Source: Craterostigma plantagineum (Eukaryota > Streptophyta > Magnoliopsida > Lamiales > Linderniaceae). Taken from it: a stretch of DNA of 64,000 nt. The stretch is from NCBI GenBank assembly GCA_027422505.1, contig JAPQWV010000649.1:62001-126000 (forward strand), read 5' to 3'. A program made the translations under genes and the position numbers. The notes under the pieces are model-generated. The model saw nothing but the letters and a program-made list of their open reading frames with translations. It searched no databases and was not told the origin of the DNA. This document shows positions 11,639 to 21,419 of the stretch, piece by piece. The number at the start of each line of letters is the position of its first letter. Position 1 is the stretch's first letter.

Positions 11639-12366
11639 CCTTTACTTTCTTTCTCGCTTGTTTGTTTTTCATCTTCGTTGTACGGTGACAGTTCGTAGTT
11701 TTTAGGACACATGATGGGTTTCTCGTGTTGTAATTATATGTTGTACATTGGGAAAGTTGAAATTCTCTGTGCCATGCCATGAACGAAGAAGCCGAGGACG
11801 AGCTCGTTACTTAGCTAGCATCTATATTAATATGGATATAAACCTTTGACTTTGAATTTTGATGATGTATATGCAAATGCATGCGTTATGCTACTAATGT
11901 AACTTCTTTCCTTTGTATCCCACATCATAACTGATCATAGGACGAATGGTACTTTTTTGTAATGCCTATGTCGGAATCAAATTTATAAATTATCCTTTTT
12001 CGATCAAATTTGACTCGTTTTCACATATATTTTCAATTATTTAATCTTTTTCTTAGTGTTGGCTATGAAAATTGCTTGCTACAAAGAACAAGGACTGTTC
12101 TTTAGTGCAATAATTACTCTCGCATTAGGACCAATATAATGCAAAAGAGTATACCTTCTCTTCATTGTAGGGAAAGCATCAGTAGTCTTCTAATTCATTA
12201 GCCCTAAAAGTAACATTTTTGGGCTCGGCTCGATTCTTATTCATCAGCCGACCATTATTTGGCCCACATCGTAAATAAGCCACCCAACAAGTAATCTTTC
12301 TTTGTATCGTCCAACGCCGGGAAGAATTATGATCCTTGCTTGATTGATTGATCGTGGTAATTGGTA
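11639..12366. other. Intergenic spacer between LBD and zf-UBP genes
   Basis: AT-rich, no supported gene. It includes the presumed LBD 3' UTR. Near the right end, about 12200-12275, GGGCTC and GGCCCA motifs may belong to the zf-UBP promoter. Confidence 0.5.
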
Positions 12367-13089
12367 ATGGCGCAACAAGGAGCTTCGTCTTCGCCGTTAA
12401 CTCCAACTGATGAAGAAGAGCAAGATTATGAATCGATGTTAAACGGGTCTGAATCGGGTTGGGTCGAGGCCCGAACCCACTGCGACCATTTGGGTACAAT
12501 GTCGTCTGATCTCTTCCACATACCTCCTCCACAAACTGCTTGCAACAGGTAATTATGAATCGGAATTTTACAATGAACAAATAGTGTGTCGATCGTTCTG
12601 CGAATTTTTCCTTTATAGAAATAGCTCAAGATAGGATTTTTACGGTGGTGAACTGTATCTGGGCCCATTTTGTTTTTGCTGTTCTTTTTTGAATGGTAAT
12701 TTGGATGGTCTTTTACATACATGGTGAAAGGTGTGATCATCCACAAGAGAATTGGGTGTGCTTATGTTGCAAAGAGGTGCTCTGCAGTCGCTTTGTGAAC
12801 AAGCACATGCTCGAACACTATCGGCATAAAGGTCATAGCTTGGCTCTCAGCTACAGGTTTTTGATTCTTCCCAGAATTCTTTTTTTTTTTTGCTCTTTCT
12901 CTATGCTAAAATTGGTTAGCTAGCTGATTTGCTCGTGCAACATACAGTGATCTTTCGGTTTGGTGTTTCTCTTGCGATGCTTACCTCGATGCTCAGGTGA
13001 TTATGGAGTTGCGCCCTGCTTATGAAACTGCATACATATTGAAGTTTGGCGAAGCCCCGCCTATTCGATCATCAGCGGGTGTTGATTGA
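12367..13089 (+). CDS. zf-UBP domain protein (ubiquitin-C-terminus-binding zinc finger)
   Basis: Three exons, 12367-12548, 12731-12856 and 12948-13089, join in frame to 149 residues. After an acidic N-terminus (MAQQGASSSPLTPTDEEEQD), the zf-UBP fold is evident: HCDHLGTM, then RCDHPQENWVCLCCKEVLCS, HMLEHYRHKGHSLALSYSDL and VWCFSCDAYLD. These supply the Cys and His ligands for zinc and the pocket that in USP5 and HDAC6 holds a free ubiquitin C-terminus. There is no protease or deacetylase domain, so it may be a stand-alone ubiquitin reader. The ATG at 12367 is chosen because an upstream frame lacks another ATG. Confidence 0.85.
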
Positions 13090-13425
13090 GATAAGGCCTC
13101 ATTTGCTTGATTGAGCTTCTTTCTTGCACCGAATTTCTGACCTGTCTTTAAACTGTGTGAGCTGTGTTGTGGATTAGCGTTGTGTTCAAGTTCAGACAAT
13201 ATTATTGTAGTTACGGATTTATGATCTGAATTTGTTCTGTCTCTTACGCTCGCTTTCCATGGTAACTTCAGTATTTCTGTTGTCTGTAAGTTCACACAAG
13301 CAGCAAATATGACTCTGAAGAAGTCAACATTTAGAGAAATCTTTGCTTCGAATTAATTGCCATGAAGAGCTTCAGAATACAAATGGTGCACAAGTAACAT
13401 CAAGAAAGTCCTAACTCAGACATCA
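13090..13425. other. Spacer between convergent genes
   Basis: Holds the 3' regions of the zf-UBP gene (plus) and the C2H2 gene (minus). No coding signal beyond a short antisense frame. Confidence 0.5.
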
Positions 13426-13965
13426 TTAGAGTTTGAGATTCAAGTCAAGACTGTTCAAATTTGACAGTCGATCATCAGGTGCCTTCCGATAACCAATACG
13501 AAAACTTCCTGGCCACATCAAATTCTCCGTGTCTTCAATTCCAGCATCATGATGCTGCTGCCAACAATCGAAACCAAATGTTGTATTGGCCTCATTAACC
13601 TTAGCCATGGCCGAAGAGCTGTTAATGTCTGATCTGTGTATAACCGAGTGAGGATTGACCCCAAGTGATCTGAACATAGAAGCATGATGAACAGGCAAGT
13701 ACATCATCTCATCATGTGATCGATGATGTTGCTGTTGTTGTCTGAATGCTCCTTCTGATCTCTCTCGTTTGTGAGCATTTTGGTGGCCTCCCAACGCTTG
13801 AGAACTGTAAAATTTTCTCACACAGAAGTTGCATGAGAATATCTTGTTTGGCGCTCGATGTCTTTCTGATGACTTCGAGGCAGATCCTGGCTCGCATTTC
13901 TTGTTTCCCAGGCTCAAGCTCAACCATTCTTCATCTCCTATGTTTTTTCTTTGCTCAGTAGTCAT
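13426..13965 (-). CDS. C2H2 zinc-finger protein with EAR repression motif (ZFP1/3/4-like)
   Basis: Intronless, 179 residues. One plant-type finger, FSCNFCVRKFYSSQALGGHQ followed by NAHKRER, has the QALGGH signature that contacts DNA. An N-terminal LSLSLGN and the C-terminal LDLNLKL are EAR-type repression motifs. This layout is that of the small Arabidopsis ZFP1/ZFP3/ZFP4/ZFP7 group of nuclear repressors involved in hormone response and epidermal or shoot development. Gln-rich and His-rich runs occupy the middle. Which paralogue it is cannot be told from the sequence. Confidence 0.85.
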   Translation of the reverse strand: MTTEQRKNIGDEEWLSLSLGNKKCEPGSASKSSERHRAPNKIFSCNFCVRKFYSSQALGGHQNAHKRERSEGAFRQQQQHHRSHDEMMYLPVHHASMFRSLGVNPHSVIHRSDINSSSAMAKVNEANTTFGFDCWQQHHDAGIEDTENLMWPGSFRIGYRKAPDDRLSNLNSLDLNLKL

Positions 13966-14799
13966 CCTTGTTTTTCTTTTTTTACCAAATTTGCTTGAAC
14001 CAACTACTTTGTCAAAACATTTCTTTCTATGTTCTTGTGTGAAACTATAGTACTAGCTTGGTGATTGCTACTACTACAAGTGTTATCTGGTTTAAGCATA
14101 ACATAAAGAAAGTACCTATATAATATATTTCTAGTCCGAAACAAAACAAAGAAGACTAAACTAAACTAATCCAAGTTGGGGCTACGTTCAATGAGTTTCG
14201 AATTTTATTCGTTTGACAAATTATTAGAGAGATGGAACCCATCTGATGTGTAGTGTTTTCTCTCGTTAAATTTGGAACACATAAACCACTATTATTAAAC
14301 AATAGTAGGGTCTGGCAGATTTGCCAATCTTTGTAAGCGACAAAGGTAAGGCATTATATATAAAGATCCGATCACTAAAATATTGCTCAATGTTTATTTG
14401 TTTCTGGGGACATGAAGATCTAATGTGGGTTGCCCGAGTCTTGGCATATATATAACTTTTTACGTCATTTACTGTGTAATTTACTTTCTTCTGTAGCAAA
14501 TACATTTTTGCGCAATTTCTTCCCATTTTTCTCTTACAAGAACTAAGAAACAAACCTCAGCAGCATAATTGTTCAAAGGACAATAAATATAAATACTGGT
14601 ATTACCGAGAAATTGATCTGTCTTGGTGGCTATTCTAAGGCTGGCAAAGTGCTGCTTAAGCGAGCTCATTCATTTCCTAGTGATGATTACCCCTTTTGTA
14701 TGAGTGGTTGTTTTCTTTACTTTCGTTTCTTGATGCAAATGTTAGAGAAGAGCAAGAGATGAATTGCCAAGCAACGTAAGAAAGGAATGAGTACGCCAT
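13966..14799. other. Intergenic, ends at the composite retroelement
   Basis: No supported gene. It includes the promoter side of the C2H2 gene. On the minus strand, a 40-codon frame starting MAYSFLSYVAWQFISC has its start codon inside the GCCAT duplication (ATGGC on the minus strand), so it is split from its upstream flank by the insertion. It resembles no family I know. Confidence 0.4.
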
Positions 14800-17542
14800 T
14801 GTCATGAACCCAGTTTTGGATGGGTTCGAGAAGCAGAGTGTGGGTGATGTTGCAGAGATGAAAGGTGAAGTTGTGGATGAGATTGCTTCGATGAGATGCT
14901 GTCTGAAGAAAGCTAAGAAGATAGAAAATGGGCTAAATGTTTGGTATGGGCTGGACCGCAAAGGAGTGGGCTAAGTCGTTGGAAACATCAGCTGCTGGGC
15001 CAAACGAATCTCTTATGGGCCACATCTTTATTTCAAGTTATTATGGGACTATGTTAAAGCCCAAATACCTAAGATACTATAAAAAGCATTGTACGATGAT
15101 ATTATGAGAACTAAGCAATGAATTAAACCCTAAATCCTATCTTCTTCTTCACGTAAGTTCTTCTTCTTCTTCAAGCAACCAATCTTCTGCTATCTTCTCT
15201 CGATGAATCTTCTGCTCTTTCAACCCAATCTCTTAATCTTCTAATCTCATCTCTAATCTCTGATCTGCATACAAGAAAACCTCAAAAAAAATAGATCAAA
15301 TACATAACATAGGTATCAGAGCTGTCAATCCTTGGCTGTGCAGTTCCATGGCCGATCCTACATGTTTCTACGAGATAAAGGCATCTCAGATCAGATCTGA
15401 AGGAGCTCGTGTTTCAGCGAGCGATTCTCTTCAAGGCGAGGTGAAGTCGATTGGAGCAGCGACTATAACTGCTTCCAATGATGATTATCCGATGTTCGAT
15501 GGTACGAACCCGAGGGTATGGATAATTAAATCTGATGTTTATTTTAATCACAAGCCATGTTATTCAGATCATGAAAAAATATTATTAGCATCTAAGCACT
15601 TCGAAGGAAAAGCCGTTATGTGGTACGAGGCATTGTCGGGAAAACAGACGAAAATGGATTGGGAACAATTTATTAGGTTGGTTTCGGCTAGATTTGAAGA
15701 CCTTAGGGATGCTAAGGCGTTTAGTAAACTTGAAGCCCTTAAGCATGTAGGTTTGTATTCAGAGTATGTCAATAAATTCGAGGAGTTAGTTTTTGACATA
15801 CCTTTGGGGAATGAGTTGGATCTTTACGAGGATTACTTCATCTCTAGATTTGTCAGTGGACTTAACAATGAGTTGCGAGATACTCTGTCAGTGATGCAAC
15901 CTAAGAGTTTATATGAAGCTATTGAGTGTGGCCGAAAGCTGCAAGATGTTCTTTATGCCATTGCTAAAGAGAACGAAATTTTACCTGGTAGTTTGTCAGA
16001 TTCCAGTTTAGCAACAGCAGTTTCTGGTGCTGTAGCTGGTCGGACAAAGCCTAGTGAAGTCGAGGCTCCCTCCGTTGTTGCAGCGTGTGAGAACATGACT
16101 CGTGGAGCTGGTACGAGACCTGGAGAAATTGTCACAGCAGCAAATGATGCTCCCGCAATTAGCCTTGGAATTTTAAGTGTTGTCGCAATCTCAAAAGTTA
16201 GAGCAATGACAAAGGCAACATCAATATCAATTCGAGGACTAAGATATCGGCCGTTCGATCGAGGGAAGTATGCTACAGCTGAAGAAATCTGCTCCTCTAT
16301 GAAAATCCTAGTTTGTAAAAACCTTTTTCGTGGATCTTACAGTTTCAAAGAGCAGCGACGCACTCACGAAAAGATTCACAATCTGCTTCTTCAAGTGACA
16401 ATACCCAGTCACACCAAAAGAAAGATAAACGAAGAAACCCCACACACCTTATATCTACCGAGGGAAATATTTGATATTTCTGGGCAGCTACGAAGGTCAC
16501 AATGGCTGAGCAAACAGACCTTTTACCCAAGAAAAAATGAACGTCAGTTTGGGCAGAGGCAAGAAGGGCATGACTGGAAATTCGTGGGGGGCAGGGAAGA
16601 GTACCTCAGGTTTCCACCTTTATGCCAGAATCCAGTTGCTGTAAAACAAACCTTGAAGCTCGCTGTCGAGCACCTTCACCTTGGCCCTTTCGAGATCTGG
16701 GTGAAGACGGGTATCGAGGCTTACAAGTGGGAGCTGACATCTGAAGCGCAAATGCGTCGTACCATTCTTGTTACCATCGTGAATGTTTCGCTAAGCCCCA
16801 AGGTGAATCATTCGCCCTCTTCACAAGAGATAGAAGAAAAGGTAAAATTTTTGGTTAAACCTTCGTACATCTTGAGTAAAAGAACTATCTTTCAAGGAAG
16901 TCAAGCCATACCTCAGTTCTTGATGCACCGCTTAAATGGAGGACCCGAGAATGCCATTTGGGAAGGTGATGCGAAAACTAAGTTCTCAAGCCTAGATCCT
17001 TGGGGACAAGGATCATTTCGAGATGGGGGTATTGTCATGAACCCAGTTTTGGATGGGTTCGAGAAGCAGAGTGTGGGTGATGTTGCAGAGATGAAAGGTG
17101 AAGTTGTGGATGAGATTGCTTCGATGAGATGCTGTCTGAAGAAAGCTAAGAAGATAGAAAATGGGCTAAATGTTTGGTATGGGCTGGACCGCAAAGGAGT
17201 GGGCTAAGTCATTGGAAACATCAGCTGCTGGGCCAAACGAATCTCTTATGGGCCACATCTTTATTTCAAGTTATTATGGGACTATGTTAAAGCCCAAATA
17301 CCTAAGATACTATAAAAAGCATTGTACGATGATATTATGAGAACTAAGCAATGAATTAAACCCTAAATCCTATCTTCTTCTTCACGTAAGTTCTTCTTCT
17401 TCTTCAAGCAACCAATCTTCTGCTATCTTCTCTCGATGAATCTTCTGCTCTTTCAACCCAATCTCTTAATCTTCTAATCTCATCTCTAATCTCTGATCTG
17501 CATACAAGAAAACCTCAAAAAAAATAGATCAAATACATAACA
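14800..17542 (+). mobile_element. E1, non-autonomous Gypsy (chromovirus-like) element
   Basis: LTRs at 14800-15309 and 17033-17542 are both 510 bp and differ at one position that I can see (GTCGTTGG versus GTCATTGG), so the copy is young. The primer site AGGTATCAGAGC follows the 5' LTR and the tract GATGGGGGTAT precedes the 3' LTR. The left flank is GCCAT. The right flank is not GCCAT but a 9-base stretch joining element E2. Internally only gag and a degenerate integrase tail survive; protease, reverse transcriptase and RNase H are missing. Confidence 0.9.
15348..17207 (+). CDS. E1 gag fused to an integrase-tail remnant
   Basis: One uninterrupted 619-codon frame. Residues about 40-200 are a Ty3/Gypsy gag capsid (DDYPMFDGTNPRVWIIKSD, VMWYEALSGKQTKMDWEQF, YVNKFEELVFDIP). 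The middle carries PFDRGKYATAEEI near residue 303, of unknown meaning. Residues about 440-570 resemble the end of chromovirus integrase: KLAVEHLHLGPFEIW is like a GPY/F module, and FLMHRLNGGPENAIWEG is like a chromodomain. The frame then runs over the purine tract and about 57 codons into the 3' LTR. Being open end to end in a young element, it may be selected or may simply be recent. Confidence 0.75.
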   Translation: MADPTCFYEIKASQIRSEGARVSASDSLQGEVKSIGAATITASNDDYPMFDGTNPRVWIIKSDVYFNHKPCYSDHEKILLASKHFEGKAVMWYEALSGKQTKMDWEQFIRLVSARFEDLRDAKAFSKLEALKHVGLYSEYVNKFEELVFDIPLGNELDLYEDYFISRFVSGLNNELRDTLSVMQPKSLYEAIECGRKLQDVLYAIAKENEILPGSLSDSSLATAVSGAVAGRTKPSEVEAPSVVAACENMTRGAGTRPGEIVTAANDAPAISLGILSVVAISKVRAMTKATSISIRGLRYRPFDRGKYATAEEICSSMKILVCKNLFRGSYSFKEQRRTHEKIHNLLLQVTIPSHTKRKINEETPHTLYLPREIFDISGQLRRSQWLSKQTFYPRKNERQFGQRQEGHDWKFVGGREEYLRFPPLCQNPVAVKQTLKLAVEHLHLGPFEIWVKTGIEAYKWELTSEAQMRRTILVTIVNVSLSPKVNHSPSSQEIEEKVKFLVKPSYILSKRTIFQGSQAIPQFLMHRLNGGPENAIWEGDAKTKFSSLDPWGQGSFRDGGIVMNPVLDGFEKQSVGDVAEMKGEVVDEIASMRCCLKKAKKIENGLNVWYGLDRKGVG

Positions 17543-17551
17543 TGTTTGGGG
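17543..17551. other. E1/E2 junction with templated filler
   Basis: Nine bases (TGTTTGGGG) separate the E1 3' LTR from the first base of E2. With the next two bases they repeat an 11-base string, TGTTTGGGGTG, found 15 bases inside the adjacent E2 LTR. No target duplication of either element is present here. Confidence 0.8.
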
Positions 17552-17808
17552 TGTTATGGATTTGCTTGTTTGGGGTGCTTTGTTGTGTATTAATCCGTAA
17601 TGAGACTTATAGATATAAGATATAGATATAAGAAGAAGAGATTAGAATGAGATATTAGGTGAAGAAGAAGACAAGACGAAGGAAGAAGACAAAGAGAGGC
17701 ATAGAAATTAGGTTTAATTCTTCATAAGCTGCATAATACGATCGTACACATGTTTATAAGCTGAAATCATAAATTGGGCTTTAATATATTAACCCAATAT
17801 TCATGTAA

Positions 17809-18654
17809 TTAACTAAGATAACTTGACCATGAAACTCCAGCCCAAATGGTAATTCCTTCAGCTCTGTTTCGTCTTGCCATGATCGAGCAACTACCACCTG
17901 TAGTCTTAGGCGAGTTCATGACAATACCCCCCGCTGAAGACATCCTTGTCCTCAAGGATGAATGAGCAAAAGTTCCGACATAGTAAGAACGCCCGGTAAC
18001 AAAAACACGGCCATCGCCTACAAGTATTGATGAACCTTTTCCACGATCAAAAGGAAAAAGTAAACCCTGAAGTACGGTTTTTCTTCCTCGTTCGTTCATT
18101 CCTTCGATCGCCTTATCTGCAATGGCAGCTCCTCTTACTACAGGCATGAGACAACCATAAATAGCCCGAGCCTCTCTCCCAAACGCATAGTTCCGTACAC
18201 TGTTAGGATAGGGGGATAATTCGTCCAACAACAACAACTTTATATTCGTAAGAGGTGTATCCGCTAGCAAAGGCAAGGCTTTCGATCTGGTCCATTTCTC
18301 GGTTTTGAATGAAGCTATTCCGCCACGATCGACCATGCCAAACCATACGAAACAACAGCATATGCGGGCAGCTTTGTGGACGACTGTTATGTGAAGGATG
18401 TGGAACGAGACTGCTATAGAAGGCAATTTCCGAGTTAAGTACGATAATATGCGTAGAATCTCATGTCCCGTGTAGGCCAGAAGATCCGAGTACTTGGTCC
18501 AGAGGGCTGCTGGGCCTTTAGCAATGGGGATTTCCCTCCTGTTCGCTCTTACGAATTGGAATCTCGGAGCCACGAGCGAAAATATTTGGGCAACAACTCC
18601 AACGGCTTGCTTGACTCGTATAACGACTGAAGTTAGTATGATCTCTTCCATCAT
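17809..18654 (-). CDS. E2 ORF2, unrecognised, with PFDRGK motif
   Basis: 281 codons directly downstream of ORF1 on the element's strand, running into the 3' LTR. It contains FPFDRGKGSSILVGDGRVFV near residue 203. I recognise no domain. It may be decayed pol sequence or captured DNA. Confidence 0.35.
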   Translation of the reverse strand: MMEEIILTSVVIRVKQAVGVVAQIFSLVAPRFQFVRANRREIPIAKGPAALWTKYSDLLAYTGHEILRILSYLTRKLPSIAVSFHILHITVVHKAARICCCFVWFGMVDRGGIASFKTEKWTRSKALPLLADTPLTNIKLLLLDELSPYPNSVRNYAFGREARAIYGCLMPVVRGAAIADKAIEGMNERGRKTVLQGLLFPFDRGKGSSILVGDGRVFVTGRSYYVGTFAHSSLRTRMSSAGGIVMNSPKTTGGSCSIMARRNRAEGITIWAGVSWSSYLS

Positions 18655-18659
18655 TTTTT

Positions 18660-19817
18660 CTATACAAGGGCATGAAGCAACTTCAACACTACAGCACCTT
18701 CACTTGAATGAGTCAAAAAGAAACAAGGTATTGTTGGATTATCTGATTCGACCATTTCTAGAAAGGACGCAGCGTCTACGAGGAAGTTATGCGGCAAAGG
18801 TACATAGCAGTGGAGCCCATCACTTCCACCATGACCAATCCGACCCACATAGACCCCAAAGTTGCAAGACACAAATTGTACGGCAGACTGGGGATAGCGT
18901 CTACTATGTTCGTTGAGCCCGGAACTAAGAATTATCATTTCCGTAGAAACGGCACACTTTCCACGGTCAAAGGGTATGTTCTCCTTCAATCCTTCGACAA
19001 CACACCTGCATACTTGAAACTTGAAGAAAAAGGATTCAACATCTTCCAGCTTCACATCATGCTCCCGAGGTGAAGCAGCGATGGTTCGCCCATCCAATGC
19101 CTTAATGGGTGTTGCAAGCTCATTTACTCCCCTAACCTTGTCCCCATCTCGAGAGACCTTTAGAAAATTAGGTGATCTTAAAGTTTCTGTCCGAGCTGTG
19201 ACAGTGTCCTCTGATACATCTGGATTTACATCTCCCAAACCATTATCTAACACCGACTCATTGCTAACAACTTGAGGCTCTTTAAGCAAACCAGAGTCCG
19301 AGATGGTTACCTCATCAACCAAAATCAATGACATATACTTCTTATCAACCAACACCAGCACAGATTCTTCGTCAGCCAATACCTGCCTGTATTCCATCAC
19401 GACAGTCTCACCCTCATTCAACATCGAGTCATCAAAACTGGGTTTAACGCATACCGGATCCAGACGAGTGTTAGTATTGGGGTCCTGCAGCACAGGTGGA
19501 AATGGTGGGGTTCCTGAAATCGATCCCCCCGAGTTCATCTGCAGCTGCGCCTGTAGTCCGCTTATAGCCCGTGTGAGAGCATCAAACTTCTCATTGAAGC
19601 CTTCAGTGACCATTTCCAATTTATTTGAGAATTGCAAGCGTTGAATCGCTAGTTGATCCTGCATTTTTTGTTCAGCAGCCTCTCGCTTGGAAATCATAGC
19701 CGAGAGATTGATCGCTTGAGCTTCTATCCTCTGTCGCAGGCTCCTCTGTTCTGCCTGAAACTCCTTGCAGCGAATGTATTCAGTCATAGTTTGGATCGAA
19801 GGGTGCTCTGATACCAA
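18660..19817 (-). CDS. E2 ORF1, gag-like start with PFDRGK motif
   Basis: 385 codons from the primer site. The start (MTEYIRCKEFQAEQRSLRQR) and following coiled coil resemble the N-terminus of plant Gypsy gag. The capsid homology then fades into acidic sequence. Near residue 287 it has IPFDRGKCAVSTEMIILSSG. No zinc knuckle or enzyme motif is seen. Function unknown. Confidence 0.5.
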   Translation of the reverse strand: MVSEHPSIQTMTEYIRCKEFQAEQRSLRQRIEAQAINLSAMISKREAAEQKMQDQLAIQRLQFSNKLEMVTEGFNEKFDALTRAISGLQAQLQMNSGGSISGTPPFPPVLQDPNTNTRLDPVCVKPSFDDSMLNEGETVVMEYRQVLADEESVLVLVDKKYMSLILVDEVTISDSGLLKEPQVVSNESVLDNGLGDVNPDVSEDTVTARTETLRSPNFLKVSRDGDKVRGVNELATPIKALDGRTIAASPREHDVKLEDVESFFFKFQVCRCVVEGLKENIPFDRGKCAVSTEMIILSSGLNEHSRRYPQSAVQFVSCNFGVYVGRIGHGGSDGLHCYVPLPHNFLVDAASFLEMVESDNPTIPCFFLTHSSEGAVVLKLLHALV

Positions 19818-20346
19818 TGTTATGGATTTGCTTGTTTGGGGTGCTTTGTTGTGTATTAATCCGTAATGAGACTTATAGATATAAGATATAGATATAAGAA
19901 GAAGAGATTAGAATGAGATATTAGGTGAAGAAGAAGACAAGACGAAGGAAGAAGACAAAGAGAGGCATAGAAATTAGGTTTAATTCTTCATAAGCTGCAT
20001 AATACGATCGTACACATGTTTATAAGCTGAAATCATAAATTGGGCTTTAATATATTAACCCAATATTCATGTAATTAACTAAGATAACTTGACCATGAAA
20101 CTCCAGCCCAAATGGTAATTCCTTCAGCTCTGTTTCGTCTTGCCATGATCGAGCAACTACCACCTGTAGTCTTAGGCGAGTTCATGACAGCCATCTTCAA
20201 GAAACAGTACAGCGGAAGAAGAAACAATCTCCAAACAATATGGATCATAATTTAAATTAATAAAAGACCTGCAGCCTAAGATCGCACTTAACACAAAATT
20301 TCCTCAGAGAGAGACCGACCTTTCACATCAAGCAAAATCTTTCTTC

Positions 20347-21137
20347 TCAAGAACTGAGTTTTTCGATCATTTCAGCTGCTTCTTGGATAGTGGATATGGT
20401 GTTGGAGCTGTCTTCTTCAATGGAAATGTTGAACACTTCTTCCAGTTCCATAACTATCTCCACCTGTAAATCAAATATGAACGAAACACATTCATCACTC
20501 TTAATCCCAAGTATTGATGACAACTTCTGAAAGTTTGCTTTTTCTTTTTTCTCCTCACAGTGTCAAGAGAATCTGCACCAAGTTCGGTGAACTTGGTCTC
20601 TGGGGTGAGTTCGGTTTCTGCAGATAAAGCCAGGCGATTCCTCACTACATGGCAAACTTTTTCAACTGTCTCTGGCTTCGCCTGTCGATTGAAATAATCC
20701 TTGAAGCGGAGTTCATGCAAGAAAGGCGTTGCCAAGAAAAAGATATTTACAGAGGAGAGAGTTACCGCGCATATTTGCAGGCGCTTAGTTCTTATCGAAG
20801 AAGGTAAGGCAATGGTCCTTGTCCGGCCCAACGACAATAATCTTGAACTTTTCCCAGTTATCTGCATTGCCAATATTAAGCTTCAGTAAACTCAATCGCT
20901 AGTACATAATGGTTTGCTTTCTTTTCACAAACAAAGCGATGTAAACATCTCAACTGTGAGCAGAGAATCGGCGAGGCATATTTAAGCCAATTAACTGAGC
21001 ACGAGAGGATCGAGTTCTTTGCGATAGAACAAGTAAGGACATTGCGAAAGAAAAGACTGTAAAAAGAAAGTGTTTACCTGGTTACTGCACGTCATGGGCA
21101 ATCTGAATGTGAGAAAAGCGGCTGAAACAGAAGCCAT
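20347..21137 (-). CDS. Acyl carrier protein, plastid type
   Basis: ACP carries growing acyl chains on a 4'-phosphopantetheine arm during fatty acid synthesis in plastids. Four exons on the minus strand, 21078-21137, 20766-20861, 20559-20681 and 20347-20463, join in frame to 131 residues. The first 52 residues ([14 protein letters not shown]..., Ser/Arg-rich, ending QICA) look like a transit peptide. The mature part begins [10 protein letters not shown]. The phosphopantetheine Ser is in [16 protein letters not shown], split by the last intron as in other plant ACP genes. The stop lies about 150 bases from the E1/E2 composite, which probably sits in or just past the 3' UTR and could affect polyadenylation. 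Confidence 0.92.
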
Positions 21138-21300
21138 TGGAACCTAAATTTAGTACGTCTGTCTGTGAAGGAAGCGTCAACTGTCTGAAGAGTAACTTAT
21201 CTCACTTAAGCAGATAAGAAAAAGGAGATGATGATACTACAGCTAAAGTCTTGTACGCATTAGGTCAGAAAGAACATGCAATAAAAAGTAGAAGCTGTAA

Positions 21301-21419
21301 AGACAGGAGAGGTTTGAGTGGTGAGCATTCAATCGATCAGCTTCTAAGCCTATCCATGATTTTGTCTTTAGTACATTAGACAGGAGAGGTTTGAGTGGTG
21401 AGCATTCAATCGATCAGCT
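21301..21419. repeat. 42-bp direct duplication
   Basis: The 42-base string beginning AGACAGGAGAGGTTTGAGTG occurs at 21301-21342 and again at 21378-21419, separated by 35 bases. It lies upstream of the ACP gene and downstream of the UNC-50 gene. The copies look identical, so the duplication is recent; no open frame or known motif is associated. Confidence 0.8.

Larger units (their letters stand above)
17552..20189 (-). mobile_element. E2, non-autonomous Gypsy-like element, inverted relative to E1
   Basis: LTRs at 17552-17923 and 19818-20189 are both 372 bp and look identical by eye. The element reads on the minus strand: the primer site TTGGTATCAGAGCACCC adjoins the right LTR and a purine tract adjoins the left LTR. 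The right flank is GCCAT at 20190-20194, matching the left flank of E1 at 14795-14799. On its own strand the LTR starts TGTCATGAACTCG and ends CATAACA, like E1, so the two belong to related families. It lacks protease, reverse transcriptase and integrase cores. Confidence 0.88.

Noticed and set aside
14800..20189. E1 nested inside E2, or E2 inside E1.
   Set aside because: Neither element is interrupted: both have two full LTRs, and no LTR fragment lies on the far side of the other.
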